From the NCBI GenBank assembly GCA_937968015.1, contig CALBSO010000085.1, positions 51,748 to 115,747 on the forward strand: 64,000 nt of DNA, read 5' to 3'. The notes beneath the pieces are model-generated. The model had not been told where the DNA came from. It ran no database searches and worked only from the letters and a program-made list of their open reading frames with translations. Below are positions 43,509 through 52,281 of this stretch, piece after piece. Made by a program: the position numbers and the translations under genes. The first letter of the stretch is position 1; each line of letters opens with the position of its first letter. This DNA comes from an uncultured Thermomicrobia bacterium. GTDB lineage: Bacteria; Chloroflexota; Chloroflexia; Thermomicrobiales; JALYUS01.

Positions 43509-44782
43509 GGCGCGGGAAATCACCATCCGGCCTCGTGGGCATCGTCGCGGATGACATCACGGGCGCGTGCGATGCCGCCGCGCAGTTCCAGCGGGCAGGA
43601 GCGCGCACCGCCGTTGTCCTCGATGACGGCGACGGCGCGCTGCCAACGGGTTGGGACGTCATTTCGCTGACGACCGAGGCGCGCCGCGCACTGCCGACGA
43701 TCGCGGCAGCGCGCACGCGCGAGGCCGTTGAACGCCTGCGGCGTGCGGGGGCAGAGCGGCTCTATATCAAGGTAGACAGCACCCTGCGCGGCGCGCCGGG
43801 CGGGATCGTCGAGGCGGCAGCGATCGCCTTCGGTGTCCCGTATGTGCTCATTACGCCCGCCTTCCCGGAGCAGGGAAGGACGGTGCTCAGCGGCTGGGTA
43901 CGCCGCGACGATACCGCCATTGTGGACGGCATGGCCCGCCTCGCGGAGACGGCGATTGCCTCCATCGGCCATATTCCGCTCCGGGCGATCCGGTCGAGTA
44001 TGACGGCAATCGCCATTTCGCCGGGCCTCCTCGTGGATAATGTCGCGCTGCTATTGGCGGATGCAGAGCGAGACGATGACCTCTGGACGCTCGCGGAGTA
44101 TGCGGCGTCCACTGATCTGTCGCTGGTCGCCGGTTCGGCGGGGCTGGCACGATATATCGCGCCGTTCTGGTGCTGGGAGACGACCAACGCCGATGATGAG
44201 GAGGACGTATGGGCGGATCGCGATGGCCCCGTTCTCGTCGCCGTCGGCACGCGCAACCCAATGACACAAGCGCAACTCGTCTATCTGCGTGAGGCGGACG
44301 ATGTCTGCGTCGTTGACGTGATGCAGGGTGATGTGCGTGCCGCGTTGCCTGCCATCCGGCGAGCGCTCGACCGCACACCGGTGGTTATCGCGGCATTGAA
44401 CGTCCCGCGGGATGTCGCTGTCACGGATGAAGGTTTAGACGGCCTCGCGCGGATTATTGTCGAGGCGGCGGTTGAACGGGGCGACGACCTGCGCGGTCTC
44501 GTGACGACCGGAGGTGCGACGACGCTGGCGATCTGCAAGGCGGCGGGCGTCCGGCTCCTCAGTGTTGTGGACGAGGTGCTGCCCGGTATCCCCTGCTCGG
44601 TGATGATGGACGGCCAACTGGCACAGGTGCCGATCATCACCAAGTCGGGCGGGTTCGGGCAGGAAGATACGCTCGCGGTCGCCTGCGTCTGGCTCCTGAG
44701 CGATGCGGACGATGACTCGGATACGACAGCGTGGGATGACGACGAGGCAGGTGACGACGACCCGCCGCGAAGGCGGACATAG
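43505..44782 (+). CDS. Four-carbon acid sugar kinase family protein (DUF1537)
   Basis: A 425-residue kinase of the DUF1537 family (OtnK/DtnK-like), which phosphorylates threonate, erythronate and similar acids. It shows GIVADDITGACDAAAQF, LYIKVDSTLRGAPGGIV, YVLITPAFPEQGRTV, VTTGGATTLAI and ITKSGGFGQEDTL, the standard motifs, and a very acidic tail (DADDDSDTTAWDDDEAGDDD). The start overlaps copy B of the LarA-like gene by ATGA; the frame from 43466 is an artefact. It usually acts with a dehydrogenase and an aldolase, and both types exist nearby on the minus strand. Confidence 0.93.
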   Translation: MRRGKSPSGLVGIVADDITGACDAAAQFQRAGARTAVVLDDGDGALPTGWDVISLTTEARRALPTIAAARTREAVERLRRAGAERLYIKVDSTLRGAPGGIVEAAAIAFGVPYVLITPAFPEQGRTVLSGWVRRDDTAIVDGMARLAETAIASIGHIPLRAIRSSMTAIAISPGLLVDNVALLLADAERDDDLWTLAEYAASTDLSLVAGSAGLARYIAPFWCWETTNADDEEDVWADRDGPVLVAVGTRNPMTQAQLVYLREADDVCVVDVMQGDVRAALPAIRRALDRTPVVIAALNVPRDVAVTDEGLDGLARIIVEAAVERGDDLRGLVTTGGATTLAICKAAGVRLLSVVDEVLPGIPCSVMMDGQLAQVPIITKSGGFGQEDTLAVACVWLLSDADDDSDTTAWDDDEAGDDDPPRRRT

Positions 44783-44830
44783 CGCAGTGTTCGTCTATCT
44801 GGCCCGGCATTAACCGAGAAGGGGAGCAGC

Positions 44831-45757
44831 ATGCCGTTCGACACGCTTATTCCGGGTGTCGGCAAGGAAATCGTCGCCGACATTGACGCGCTCATGTCGC
44901 CTCCCGGCATCCTCGCCGTCTGGTTCATCGGGCAGGCCGGTTTTATCATCAAATTCCCATCCGGCACGGTCTGTTATCTCGATCCGTGGCTCTCTGACCT
45001 GTCGGGCGGGCCGCGCGCCTATCCGATCCCCCTCGACCCTCATCTGATTACGAACTGCGCGATCCTCCTGACATCCCACGATCACGGGGACCACATAGAC
45101 ATGGATGCCGATCCGATCATCCTCCGGCAGTCGCCGCAGGCGACATGGGTCGCACCGCGCGGCGCGGAGGCGCTCGTTCGCCGTCTTGGTGGCACGAAGG
45201 AGCGCACGGTCCTCCTTGACGGTGACGGCAGCGCGACCGTCCGGGGTGTGCGGATCACCGCGATTCCGAGCACGCACTACGGTTTCTTCTCGGAGGAGCG
45301 GTACACACAAGCAGAGGAAGCGTACTACGCGACCATCCCCGCGCAATTACCGCCCGAACGACGCGGCACGGAGCGTTTCATCGGCTTCGTGCTCGAATGC
45401 GACGGCTTCACGATCTACCACGCGGGCGATAACAACGGCTATCATGGTTTTCTCGAACGGCTCGCCCGCTGGCCGCAGTTTGATGTGATGCTCCTACCGA
45501 TCAACGGTCGTGATTGGTTCCGCGAGCAGCAGGCGGTGATCGGGAACTTCACCTACCGCGAGGCCGCGCAGGTCGCCGATCGGGCGCGGGCGCGGCTGCT
45601 CATTCCGTACCATTACGACGGCTTTGTCGGCAACAATGAATACCCTGACGCGCTCGTCCGGTATGTCCAGAGCGACGGGCCACGCGTGCCCGTCCGCGTG
45701 TTGCATGTCGGCGAGCGCGCGTTGATTGGGCGGAGTATCACGCCTCACATCGCATAG
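44831..45757 (+). CDS. MBL-fold metal hydrolase (UlaG-like)
   Basis: A 308-residue metallo-beta-lactamase-fold protein with the zinc motif LLTSHDHGDHIDMD near residue 80, FIGQAGFIIKF at the start (as in UlaG, the L-ascorbate-6-phosphate lactonase), IPSTHYGFFSEERY, YHAGDNNGYHGF and PIN-RDW. UlaG-like proteins hydrolyse sugar lactones, which would fit next to an acid-sugar kinase. This is family-level inference. Start 44831 follows GAGAAGGGGAGCAGC. It is 48 bp after the kinase. Confidence 0.9.
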   Translation: MPFDTLIPGVGKEIVADIDALMSPPGILAVWFIGQAGFIIKFPSGTVCYLDPWLSDLSGGPRAYPIPLDPHLITNCAILLTSHDHGDHIDMDADPIILRQSPQATWVAPRGAEALVRRLGGTKERTVLLDGDGSATVRGVRITAIPSTHYGFFSEERYTQAEEAYYATIPAQLPPERRGTERFIGFVLECDGFTIYHAGDNNGYHGFLERLARWPQFDVMLLPINGRDWFREQQAVIGNFTYREAAQVADRARARLLIPYHYDGFVGNNEYPDALVRYVQSDGPRVPVRVLHVGERALIGRSITPHIA

Positions 45758-45891
45758 CGAGAGAGAGGCAGTGCATGCATCCAACCTTGCGGAGCCTGCG
45801 TACACTCTTTTCAGAACCGTGGGGATCACGTATCGTTACGCCATCGTTGTAGCGAGAGATCGTCTTCATATCTGGAAAGGATCGTGCCTTC

Positions 45892-47280
45892 ATGACGCGT
45901 TCGTGCGCCTCTCCGCTGTCACGCCGTCAATTTCTCGCTGGTGCGACGGCTGCGGTGTCTGCCGCCCTCCTTGCCGCCTGCGGTGGTAGTTCCACCGCGA
46001 CCGATACGCCAAAGCCCGCGGCGACAATCGTGCCCACCGCCGTGCCTGCCGCTGCGACGACCGCTCCTGGCGCCGCCTCTACGGCGACAACAGGCACCGC
46101 TTCGAGGGGCGTTCCGGCGCTGGGTGGCGGCACGATCAACGGGACGACGTGGGATCAAATCCTCGCGAAGGCGAAAGGCGGCACCGCCAACTGGTTCCTC
46201 TATGGTGGCGGCCAGACGACGAACGATTACGTGGACAAGTTTGTCACGCCCAGAATGAAGGAGCAGTTTGGCGTCACCGTCAAGCGGGTACCAGTCACCG
46301 CGACGGTGGATGCGGTGAACAAGGTGCTCGCGGAGAAGCAGGCGGGCAAGACGAGCGACGGCAGCGTGGACATGATCTGGATCAATGGCGAGAACTTCCG
46401 CACGATGGCCGAGGCGAATGTCCTCTATACTGGGTGGTCGAAGGCGCTGCCAAACGCGATCTACATTCCCTGGGATCAACCGAGCGTTGCCAATGACTTC
46501 GGCTATCCGGTCAATGAGCGTGAGGCGCCATGGGGCAAAGCGCAGTTCGTGATGATTTACGATCGCGCGAAGGTGCCGAATCCTCCCACGTCGTTCAAGG
46601 CGTTGGAAGAATGGGTGAAGGCGAACCCAGGGAAGTTCACCTATGCCGCCCCACCAGATTTCACGGGGAGCGTCTTCGTTCGCCACGTCTTCTACGAGCA
46701 GACAGGCGGCTGGAAGCAGTTCGACGGGCCGTTCAACGAGCAGGTCTATGCGCAGAAATCCCCGGCGACGTGGGATTACCTGAACCGCATCAAAGCGTAT
46801 CTCTGGCAAAAAGGCGCGACCTATCCGGAATCCCAGCCGAAACTCGATCAACTGTTCGCGGACGGCGAAGTCTCCTTCACGATGAGTTACAACACGAACG
46901 CCGCGTCGCAGGCGATCGCGAAGGGAACCTATCCGAAGAGTGTGCGCTCCTACTTGCTCGACGCGGGGACGATCGCGAACACGCACTACCAGACGATCCC
47001 ATTCAATGCCGCGAACAAGGAGACCGCGCTCGTGCTCGCCAATTTCCTGGAATCACCCGCGGCGCAGATCGAGAAAGCGAAGGTCGAGGTTTGGGGTGAC
47101 TCTCCGGTCGTTGACGCGAACAATCTCCCCGCCGCAGACAAGGCGGCGCTCGCGGCCTTGCCACGCGGCGAGGCCACATTGACCGATGCGGACCTTGCAG
47201 CGAAAGCGGTGCCGGAGTTGCAGGCTACCTACCTCCTCCGTATTGACAAGGACTGGATGGCGAACGTCCTGAAGAAGTAA
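45892..47280 (+). CDS. ynjB: ABC transporter substrate-binding lipoprotein (YnjB-like)
   Basis: A 462-residue exported protein. LSRRQFLAGATAAV is a Tat signal and LLAACGG a lipobox, so it is a lipid-anchored binding protein; a Pro/Ala/Thr-rich linker follows. The mature part has WFLYGGGQTTNDYVDKF and NGENFRTMAEANVLYTGWSKAL, as in the YnjB family of the YnjBCD importers. The ligand is not established for the family. The gene is followed by two permease genes and an ATPase, in operon order. A weak ATG context with GGAAAGGA upstream. The stop codon is the first base triplet of a heptameric repeat. Confidence 0.9.
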   Translation: MTRSCASPLSRRQFLAGATAAVSAALLAACGGSSTATDTPKPAATIVPTAVPAAATTAPGAASTATTGTASRGVPALGGGTINGTTWDQILAKAKGGTANWFLYGGGQTTNDYVDKFVTPRMKEQFGVTVKRVPVTATVDAVNKVLAEKQAGKTSDGSVDMIWINGENFRTMAEANVLYTGWSKALPNAIYIPWDQPSVANDFGYPVNEREAPWGKAQFVMIYDRAKVPNPPTSFKALEEWVKANPGKFTYAAPPDFTGSVFVRHVFYEQTGGWKQFDGPFNEQVYAQKSPATWDYLNRIKAYLWQKGATYPESQPKLDQLFADGEVSFTMSYNTNAASQAIAKGTYPKSVRSYLLDAGTIANTHYQTIPFNAANKETALVLANFLESPAAQIEKAKVEVWGDSPVVDANNLPAADKAALAALPRGEATLTDADLAAKAVPELQATYLLRIDKDWMANVLKK

Positions 47281-47301
47281 CGCGTAACGCGTGACGAGTG
47301 C
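47278..47301. repeat. Heptameric repeat (TAACGCG)x2-3 starting at ynjB stop
   Basis: TAACGCG, TAACGCG, TGACGAG, beginning with the ynjB TAA. Inverted relative to 47370-47397. Confidence 0.85.
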
Positions 47302-47354
47302 AGATCTTCACTGTATGCGTTGGGCGATTGGATAGTGGGGAGAGACAACGACGT

Positions 47355-48257
47355 ATGAGTAGGGCACTCGTTACGCGTTACGCGTTACGCGTTACTCGTC
47401 AGCGGCCGACTGCATTGCTCCTCCTTCTGCCGAGCCTCGCGGTCATCGCGCTCTTCCTGATCGGCGGGGTCGGTTTCGCGTTCGCGCAGAGTCTCGGTAT
47501 GTTCGCGCTGCTCGGCGATTCGGAGGTCACGCTCCGCCATTACGGTGATGCACTGCGCGACCCCGATTTAAGGGCCGCGCTGGTCGTCTCGCTCCGCATC
47601 TCGGTCGTCAGTACCCTGATCGCGCTGATCCTTAGCATCGGCATGGCGCTGCTGCTCCGAAAGCGATTGCGCGGGGACGGCATCCTGCGCCTGCTCTTTC
47701 AATTGCCGTTACCGATTCCGCATCTTGTCGGCGCGGTGGGGATCACCTTGCTTATCGCGCAGAGCGGGCTGATCGCGCGCCTCCTGCATGCCGCCGGGTT
47801 GCTGGAGGAGCGCAGCCGATTCCCCCTGCTCGTCGGCGACCGGTTTGGCGCGGGCATTGTCATCGTCTATGTTTGGAAGGAAGTACCGTTCATCACATTC
47901 CTGCTGCTTGCCGCGCTGTCCGCAATCGGCGAGCAGTATGAGGAGGCGGCGCGGACGCTCGGTGCGTCGGCATGGCAGCGGTTCCGCCATGTGCTCGTCC
48001 CACTCCTCTTCCCGGTGATGCTCTCGGCTTCCCTGATCGTTTTCGCGTTCACTTTCGGCGCGTTTGAGGTGCCGTATGTGATGGGGAGGACCTACCCGAA
48101 GGCTCTCCCGGTCTGGGCGTACGAGGGCTTCAACAATGTTGACCTCAACCAACGGCCGGAAGCCCTCGCCGTCAGCGTGCTGATCGCGCTCCTCGCGACC
48201 GTGATTGTGCTGGCGTACGGCAGCCTGTCACGCCGGCTGCTCACGAACGGACGATAA
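47355..48257 (+). CDS. ABC transporter permease (YnjC N-half-like)
   Basis: A 300-residue permease. After a 15-residue N-terminal tail it has about six TM segments (LLLLLPSLAVIALFLIGGVG, ISVVSTLIALILSIGMALLL and on) and the coupling EAA loop EQYEEAARTLGASAWQRFRHVLVPLLFP. It pairs with the next permease; in E. coli both halves are fused as YnjC. GGGGAGAG precedes the ATG at 47355. The first codons (RALVTRYALRVTR) are encoded by a (GTTACGC)n heptameric repeat, so the tail is a repeat-derived addition. Confidence 0.9.
   Translation: MSRALVTRYALRVTRQRPTALLLLLPSLAVIALFLIGGVGFAFAQSLGMFALLGDSEVTLRHYGDALRDPDLRAALVVSLRISVVSTLIALILSIGMALLLRKRLRGDGILRLLFQLPLPIPHLVGAVGITLLIAQSGLIARLLHAAGLLEERSRFPLLVGDRFGAGIVIVYVWKEVPFITFLLLAALSAIGEQYEEAARTLGASAWQRFRHVLVPLLFPVMLSASLIVFAFTFGAFEVPYVMGRTYPKALPVWAYEGFNNVDLNQRPEALAVSVLIALLATVIVLAYGSLSRRLLTNGR
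47370..47397. repeat. Heptameric repeat (GTTACGC)x4 inside the permease start
   Basis: Units GTTACGC three times and GTTACTC, coding for VTRYALRVT. It is the inverse of 47278-47301, so a hairpin of about 20 bp can form across the permease start region. Confidence 0.85.
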
Positions 48258-48260
48258 ACG

Positions 48261-49112
48261 ATGGCAACCCGCGCGCGCGTGACGCCTGACATCTCTCGTC
48301 GCTTGCGTCGTTCACGGCGACCGATGCTTCCAAGCGCGGTTGTATCCCTCTGGGTCGCGCTGGTTATCCTGCCGGTCGTGCCGCTCGTCATCTGGTCGGC
48401 GGCGTTCTCATGGCGATGGCCGGACCTCCTGCCGACGGCGTGGAGCGGTCGTGCGTGGCGGTATGTCTTCTCGCCGACGACGCAAGTGCGTGCGGGTTTG
48501 ATCGGGAGTAGTACGGTTGCGCTGCTGACAATGATGCTTGCGCTCGCGATCGGTACGCCAGCCGGTATCGCGGTGGGGCGCATGGCCTTCCGGGGGAAAC
48601 GCGCAATCGAATTGCTCTTGCTCGCGCCCTTCATCGTGCCAGGTCTGATTGTGACGATGGGTATCCAGATCGTCTTCATCCACTTGCGGCTTGCGGACAC
48701 GATGCAGGGTGTGGTGTTCGCTCACCTGATGCCGGCGCTGCCATACGTCATCATCTCGGTCGCGGGTGTCGCGACCAATGTTGGCGTGCAAGTGGAGGAG
48801 CAGGCGCGGTCGCTCGGGGCAACGTCATGGCAAACGTTCATCCACATCACGCTGCCGCTACTGCGGCCCGGCCTTGCCGTCGGTGGCCTTTTCGCCTTCC
48901 TCGTTTCGTGGAGCCAGTACACATCAACGCTGATTATCGGCGGCGGGAAGGTCCAGACGCTCCCGTTACTCGTGTATGCATTCACCCGCAGTGGCGATAA
49001 TCCCATCGCCGCCGCGCTCGCGCTCCTCTTCGTCGCGCCTGCTGTCGTCGCCCTCGCCCTCGCGTCACGCACGTTAAGAGTGCGGCAGTCGGTTGTCGGC
49101 GGTCGGCTATGA
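48261..49112 (+). CDS. ABC transporter permease (YnjC C-half-like)
   Basis: A 283-residue permease with six hydrophobic helices, among them VVSLWVALVILPVVPLVIW, TVALLTMMLALAIGTP, and the EAA loop VQVEEQARSLGATSWQTFIHITLPLLRPG. It starts 3 bp after the first permease stop and ends in an ATGA overlap with the ATPase. Its last codons (QSVVGGRL) are written in a heptameric repeat (GTCGGTT)n at 49088-49108 just before the stop, as in other loci here. Confidence 0.9.
   Translation: MATRARVTPDISRRLRRSRRPMLPSAVVSLWVALVILPVVPLVIWSAAFSWRWPDLLPTAWSGRAWRYVFSPTTQVRAGLIGSSTVALLTMMLALAIGTPAGIAVGRMAFRGKRAIELLLLAPFIVPGLIVTMGIQIVFIHLRLADTMQGVVFAHLMPALPYVIISVAGVATNVGVQVEEQARSLGATSWQTFIHITLPLLRPGLAVGGLFAFLVSWSQYTSTLIIGGGKVQTLPLLVYAFTRSGDNPIAAALALLFVAPAVVALALASRTLRVRQSVVGGRL
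49088..49108. repeat. Heptameric repeat (GTCGG-NN)x3 before permease stop
   Basis: GTCGGTT, GTCGGCG, GTCGGCT, ending one base before the TGA at 49110. Confidence 0.7.
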
Positions 49113-50227
49113 TGGCCGTCTTGACGGACAAGCGGCTCGTGCGGACGAATGCAAACGCCAGCGCGGTTGCGTTGGACTTGATCGGACTCGGCAAGGAGTA
49201 CGACGGCAGATGGGCCGTCGAGAATCTCTCACTCACCGTGCCGCCCGGCGCGCTCGTCGCGCTGCTCGGCCCCTCGGGCTGCGGGAAGACGACAACGCTC
49301 CGGATGATCGCCGGGCTGATCGAGCCGGACACAGGAGACATTCGATTCGGCGGTGATTCAGTCGCGGGTGTCCAACCCGAACGGCGTGGCGCAGTGATGG
49401 TCTTCCAGCAACCGACACTCTTCTCGCACCTCGATGTCGCCGCCAATGTCGGATTTGGTCTGCGTATGCGGCGCGAACCGCGCGGCGTGATTGCCGAACG
49501 CGTACGCGCCGCGCTTGGGCAAGTCCAACTCGCGGGGATGGAGCGACGGCGAATCGGGCAACTGTCCAGCGGTCAACAGCAACGGGTTGCCCTCGCGCGG
49601 GCGCTGGTGACGGACCCGCGCGTGCTGCTCCTCGACGAACCGCTCTCGAACCTCGATCCGTCGCTCCGGGATGAGATGCGCGATCTGCTCGCCCGGCTGC
49701 ACGCGGAACAAGGGATTACGACCGTCCTCGTCACGCATGATCGTCAGGAGGCAATGACCCTCGCCGAGCGGATTGCCTTTCTGTCCGATGGACGGTTGCA
49801 GCAATATGCGACTGCGCCCGAACTCTATGAGCGCCCGGTGACTGTCGCTGTCGCCCAGTTTTTCGGCATGGTCAATCTCTTTCCCGCGTCCATCGTGGAA
49901 GGCGTCGCCGAGACCGCATTCGGCCCGTTACATCTGCCGGATCCGACTCGAAATCTGTCCGAGGCGGTGATCGGTATCCGCCCTGAGCATATCGCGATCG
50001 GCTACGGCGAAAACGCGGCGACGGGTTGCGTGACAAACCGTACGTATCTCGGTCAACAGCAGCGGGTGACGCTGCGCACCAGCCATGGCCATACCGAGGT
50101 AACGGTGCTGGTGCCGGCGGATATGCCGATCCTGATTAATCAGGAAGTTACCGTGTCACTGCCCGCTGAATGGTTGCGCGTCATTGTGCCCGGCGGTGCA
50201 GCCACGTCCGATACTCCCCGCGGCTAG
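49109..50227 (+). CDS. ABC transporter ATP-binding protein (YnjD-like)
   Basis: A 372-residue ATPase. Walker A GPSGCGKTTTLRMIAG, Q-loop VFQQPTLF, signature QLSSGQQQRVALARAL, Walker B VLLLDEPLSNLD and the switch His in VLVTHDRQEAMT are all intact. The C-terminal third is a TOBE-type domain (GIRPEHIAIG), as in sulfate/spermidine-class importers. It drives the YnjBC-like uptake system. The start overlaps the permease stop, and the stop overlaps the convergent aminopeptidase gene by 4 bp. Confidence 0.94.
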   Translation: MMAVLTDKRLVRTNANASAVALDLIGLGKEYDGRWAVENLSLTVPPGALVALLGPSGCGKTTTLRMIAGLIEPDTGDIRFGGDSVAGVQPERRGAVMVFQQPTLFSHLDVAANVGFGLRMRREPRGVIAERVRAALGQVQLAGMERRRIGQLSSGQQQRVALARALVTDPRVLLLDEPLSNLDPSLRDEMRDLLARLHAEQGITTVLVTHDRQEAMTLAERIAFLSDGRLQQYATAPELYERPVTVAVAQFFGMVNLFPASIVEGVAETAFGPLHLPDPTRNLSEAVIGIRPEHIAIGYGENAATGCVTNRTYLGQQQRVTLRTSHGHTEVTVLVPADMPILINQEVTVSLPAEWLRVIVPGGAATSDTPRG

Positions 50228-51327
50228 ATCACGAAGGCGCCGTCTTTCGCGAATGTCTGGCCATCCACGGTGATCGTGCCCCCGCTACGGAGATCGCAGA
50301 CGATGTCCGTATGGATAGCGGACTCGTTCTTCCCGCCCGTTTCCGGGTAGGCACGGCCAAGCGCCATGTGGATCGTGCCGCCGATCTTCTCATCGAACAA
50401 CGTGTTCTTGGTGAACCGCTGAATGCCGTAGTTTGTCCCGAAGGCGAACTCACCGACGCGGCGCGCCCCGGCATCCGTGTCCAGCATCTTCTCGAGGTAG
50501 TCCTGCCCCCGCGCGGCGGTCGCGTGGGTGACAACGCCATGCTCAAACGTTAGGCGTATGTCCTCGATCTCTCGCCCGCCGAGATTGGCAGGGTAGGAGA
50601 AGTGAATGTGGCCGTTGATGCTCTCCTCAACGGGGCCGGTGAAGATTTCGCCATCGGGGAAGTTGCGCAAGCCGTCGGCGTTAATGAAAATACGGTCTTT
50701 GATCGAAAGCGTCAGATCGGTATCCGGCCCGATGATATGGACGCGGTCCTTTCCTTCAAGCCAATCAATCAAGCGCTGCTGCTCCGCACCCTGTTTCTTC
50801 CACGCGGCGACCGGGTCGGGTTCGTGAAGAAGCCCCGCTCCATAGACGAATTCCTCGTATTCCGCCAGGGACATCTCAGCATCCTGTGCGAACGCGTCCG
50901 TCGGATAGAGTGTCAGCGACCAGCGTAATGCGCCCGATGCGGCCCGTTCCATGTATGTTTTTGACAGGTCGTTCATCGCGGCGGCACGCTGCATCTGTTT
51001 CGTCGCATCTGCATTCGTCAGCGCCTTCGTGTTCGTGTCCGCGAGAATGCTGAACGTCACGTCCGCCTGCTCAATGATCAGCCGCTGGACAGGAGACACC
51101 CATTCCAGCTGCGCGGTCGTGGCATGCGTGAGGAAGAGTTCGCTGAGATGCGGGAGCGCGATAGACGTGACCGGGAACGCGCCCTTCTTGAGCGCGCGAA
51201 TGTAGAGGGCCTCGACGAGTGGCGCGGCAATCGGTGGGCTATTGATGACGAAGAAATCGCCCTCGCGGATGGCGAGCGAGTAATTTATCAGGACGTCCGC
51301 CAGTTTCTCAACGCGAGGGTCGGCCAT
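50224..51327 (-). CDS. Aminopeptidase, M29 (AmpS/AMPII) family
   Basis: A 367-residue M29-type metallo-aminopeptidase. It starts MADPRVEKLADVLINYSL. The C-terminal metal-binding part has GEFAFGTNYGIQRF, DEKIGGTIHMALGRAYPE and SAIHTDIVCDL, with the Glu, His and Asp ligands of the family. It removes N-terminal amino acids from peptides in the cytosol using Co/Zn/Mg. ATG 51327 has AAGGAG before it; the frame up to 51381 has no SD. Confidence 0.94.
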   Translation of the reverse strand: MADPRVEKLADVLINYSLAIREGDFFVINSPPIAAPLVEALYIRALKKGAFPVTSIALPHLSELFLTHATTAQLEWVSPVQRLIIEQADVTFSILADTNTKALTNADATKQMQRAAAMNDLSKTYMERAASGALRWSLTLYPTDAFAQDAEMSLAEYEEFVYGAGLLHEPDPVAAWKKQGAEQQRLIDWLEGKDRVHIIGPDTDLTLSIKDRIFINADGLRNFPDGEIFTGPVEESINGHIHFSYPANLGGREIEDIRLTFEHGVVTHATAARGQDYLEKMLDTDAGARRVGEFAFGTNYGIQRFTKNTLFDEKIGGTIHMALGRAYPETGGKNESAIHTDIVCDLRSGGTITVDGQTFAKDGAFVI

Positions 51328-51514
51328 CTCATGCTCCTTGTCGAATACGCCAAGCCAATTAATTTGCACGGAGGGTAGCACGCGGATCGTATGACCGCAA
51401 CGAACGAGGTCGAAGAAATTTCAAGCGGCACGTTGCAGATTCACAGTGGCACGCGTAGACTGCATCTATGGTCGCAGAAGCCCCGTTTCTGCCGCGTTTC
51501 CGAAGGACCGACCC

Positions 51515-52180
51515 ATGACTTCACGCACGACCACACTGCCACTTTTTCCGCTCTCGCTCGTGCTCTTTCCGGGGATGACCCTGCCACTCCATATCTTTGA
51601 AGAACGGTACAAGCGAATGATCGGTCTTTGCCTCCGCGAGGGCCATGATTTCGGTGTCGTGCTGGCCAGCGCGACGACGTCCGTGCCCGGCCAGTATGCC
51701 ACCTATGCGGTCGGCACGACGGCGCACATCAGCGGCGCAACGCGATTCCCGGACGGCTGCATGAACCTCGTCACGACGGGCGATCAGCGGTTCCGCGTCC
51801 TCAGTCTCGACTGGGAATTGGAGTATTGCGTTGCCCGCATCGAATGGCTGCCTGAGCCAGCGAGTGATGCCCATACGTTGCGCGATCAGGCGACGCGGCG
51901 ATGGAACGCATTCCGTCGTCAGATCGCCACGATGACCAATGAAGACTTCACGGCAGCCGATGTCCCGATTAACCCGACCGACGCGTCGTATGAACTCGCG
52001 GCCCTGCTGCCAGTGAATACGATCGAGAAGCAGCGATTACTCGAAGCGACGGACACCGCCGCGCGCCTGCGGGAAACCCTCCGGCTTATCAAGCGCGAGC
52101 ACGGATTGCTCCGCTATCTCAGCGAACCGCACGACGAAGCAATCCTACCGGATGACGACTCGGCGCTGTTCCGGAACTAG
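51515..52180 (+). CDS. LON substrate-binding (N-terminal) domain protein
   Basis: A 221-residue stand-alone Lon N-terminal domain protein. It shows LPLFPLSLVLFPGMTLPLHIFEERY, the usual start, then FGVVLASAT, LVTTGDQRFRVL, and a helical second half. Stand-alone copies lack the ATPase and protease domains and are thought to bind misfolded or substrate peptides; the real role is unknown. ATG 51515 follows AAGGA; the frame from 51446 lacks support. Confidence 0.9.
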   Translation: MTSRTTTLPLFPLSLVLFPGMTLPLHIFEERYKRMIGLCLREGHDFGVVLASATTSVPGQYATYAVGTTAHISGATRFPDGCMNLVTTGDQRFRVLSLDWELEYCVARIEWLPEPASDAHTLRDQATRRWNAFRRQIATMTNEDFTAADVPINPTDASYELAALLPVNTIEKQRLLEATDTAARLRETLRLIKREHGLLRYLSEPHDEAILPDDDSALFRN

Positions 52181-52281
52181 AGCGTGGTATGTACTTTGGG
52201 GCTTCTGCACTGTACGGTGAAGGCCGGCATACGCAGTGGCTGGCGTCTTGCGCGGACGAAGCTGGCAGGAGGTGGAGAGTG

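Noticed and set aside
42153..43526. 457-codon frame on the minus strand
   Set aside because: Antisense to LarA-like copy B; His/Asp/Arg-rich, no motif.
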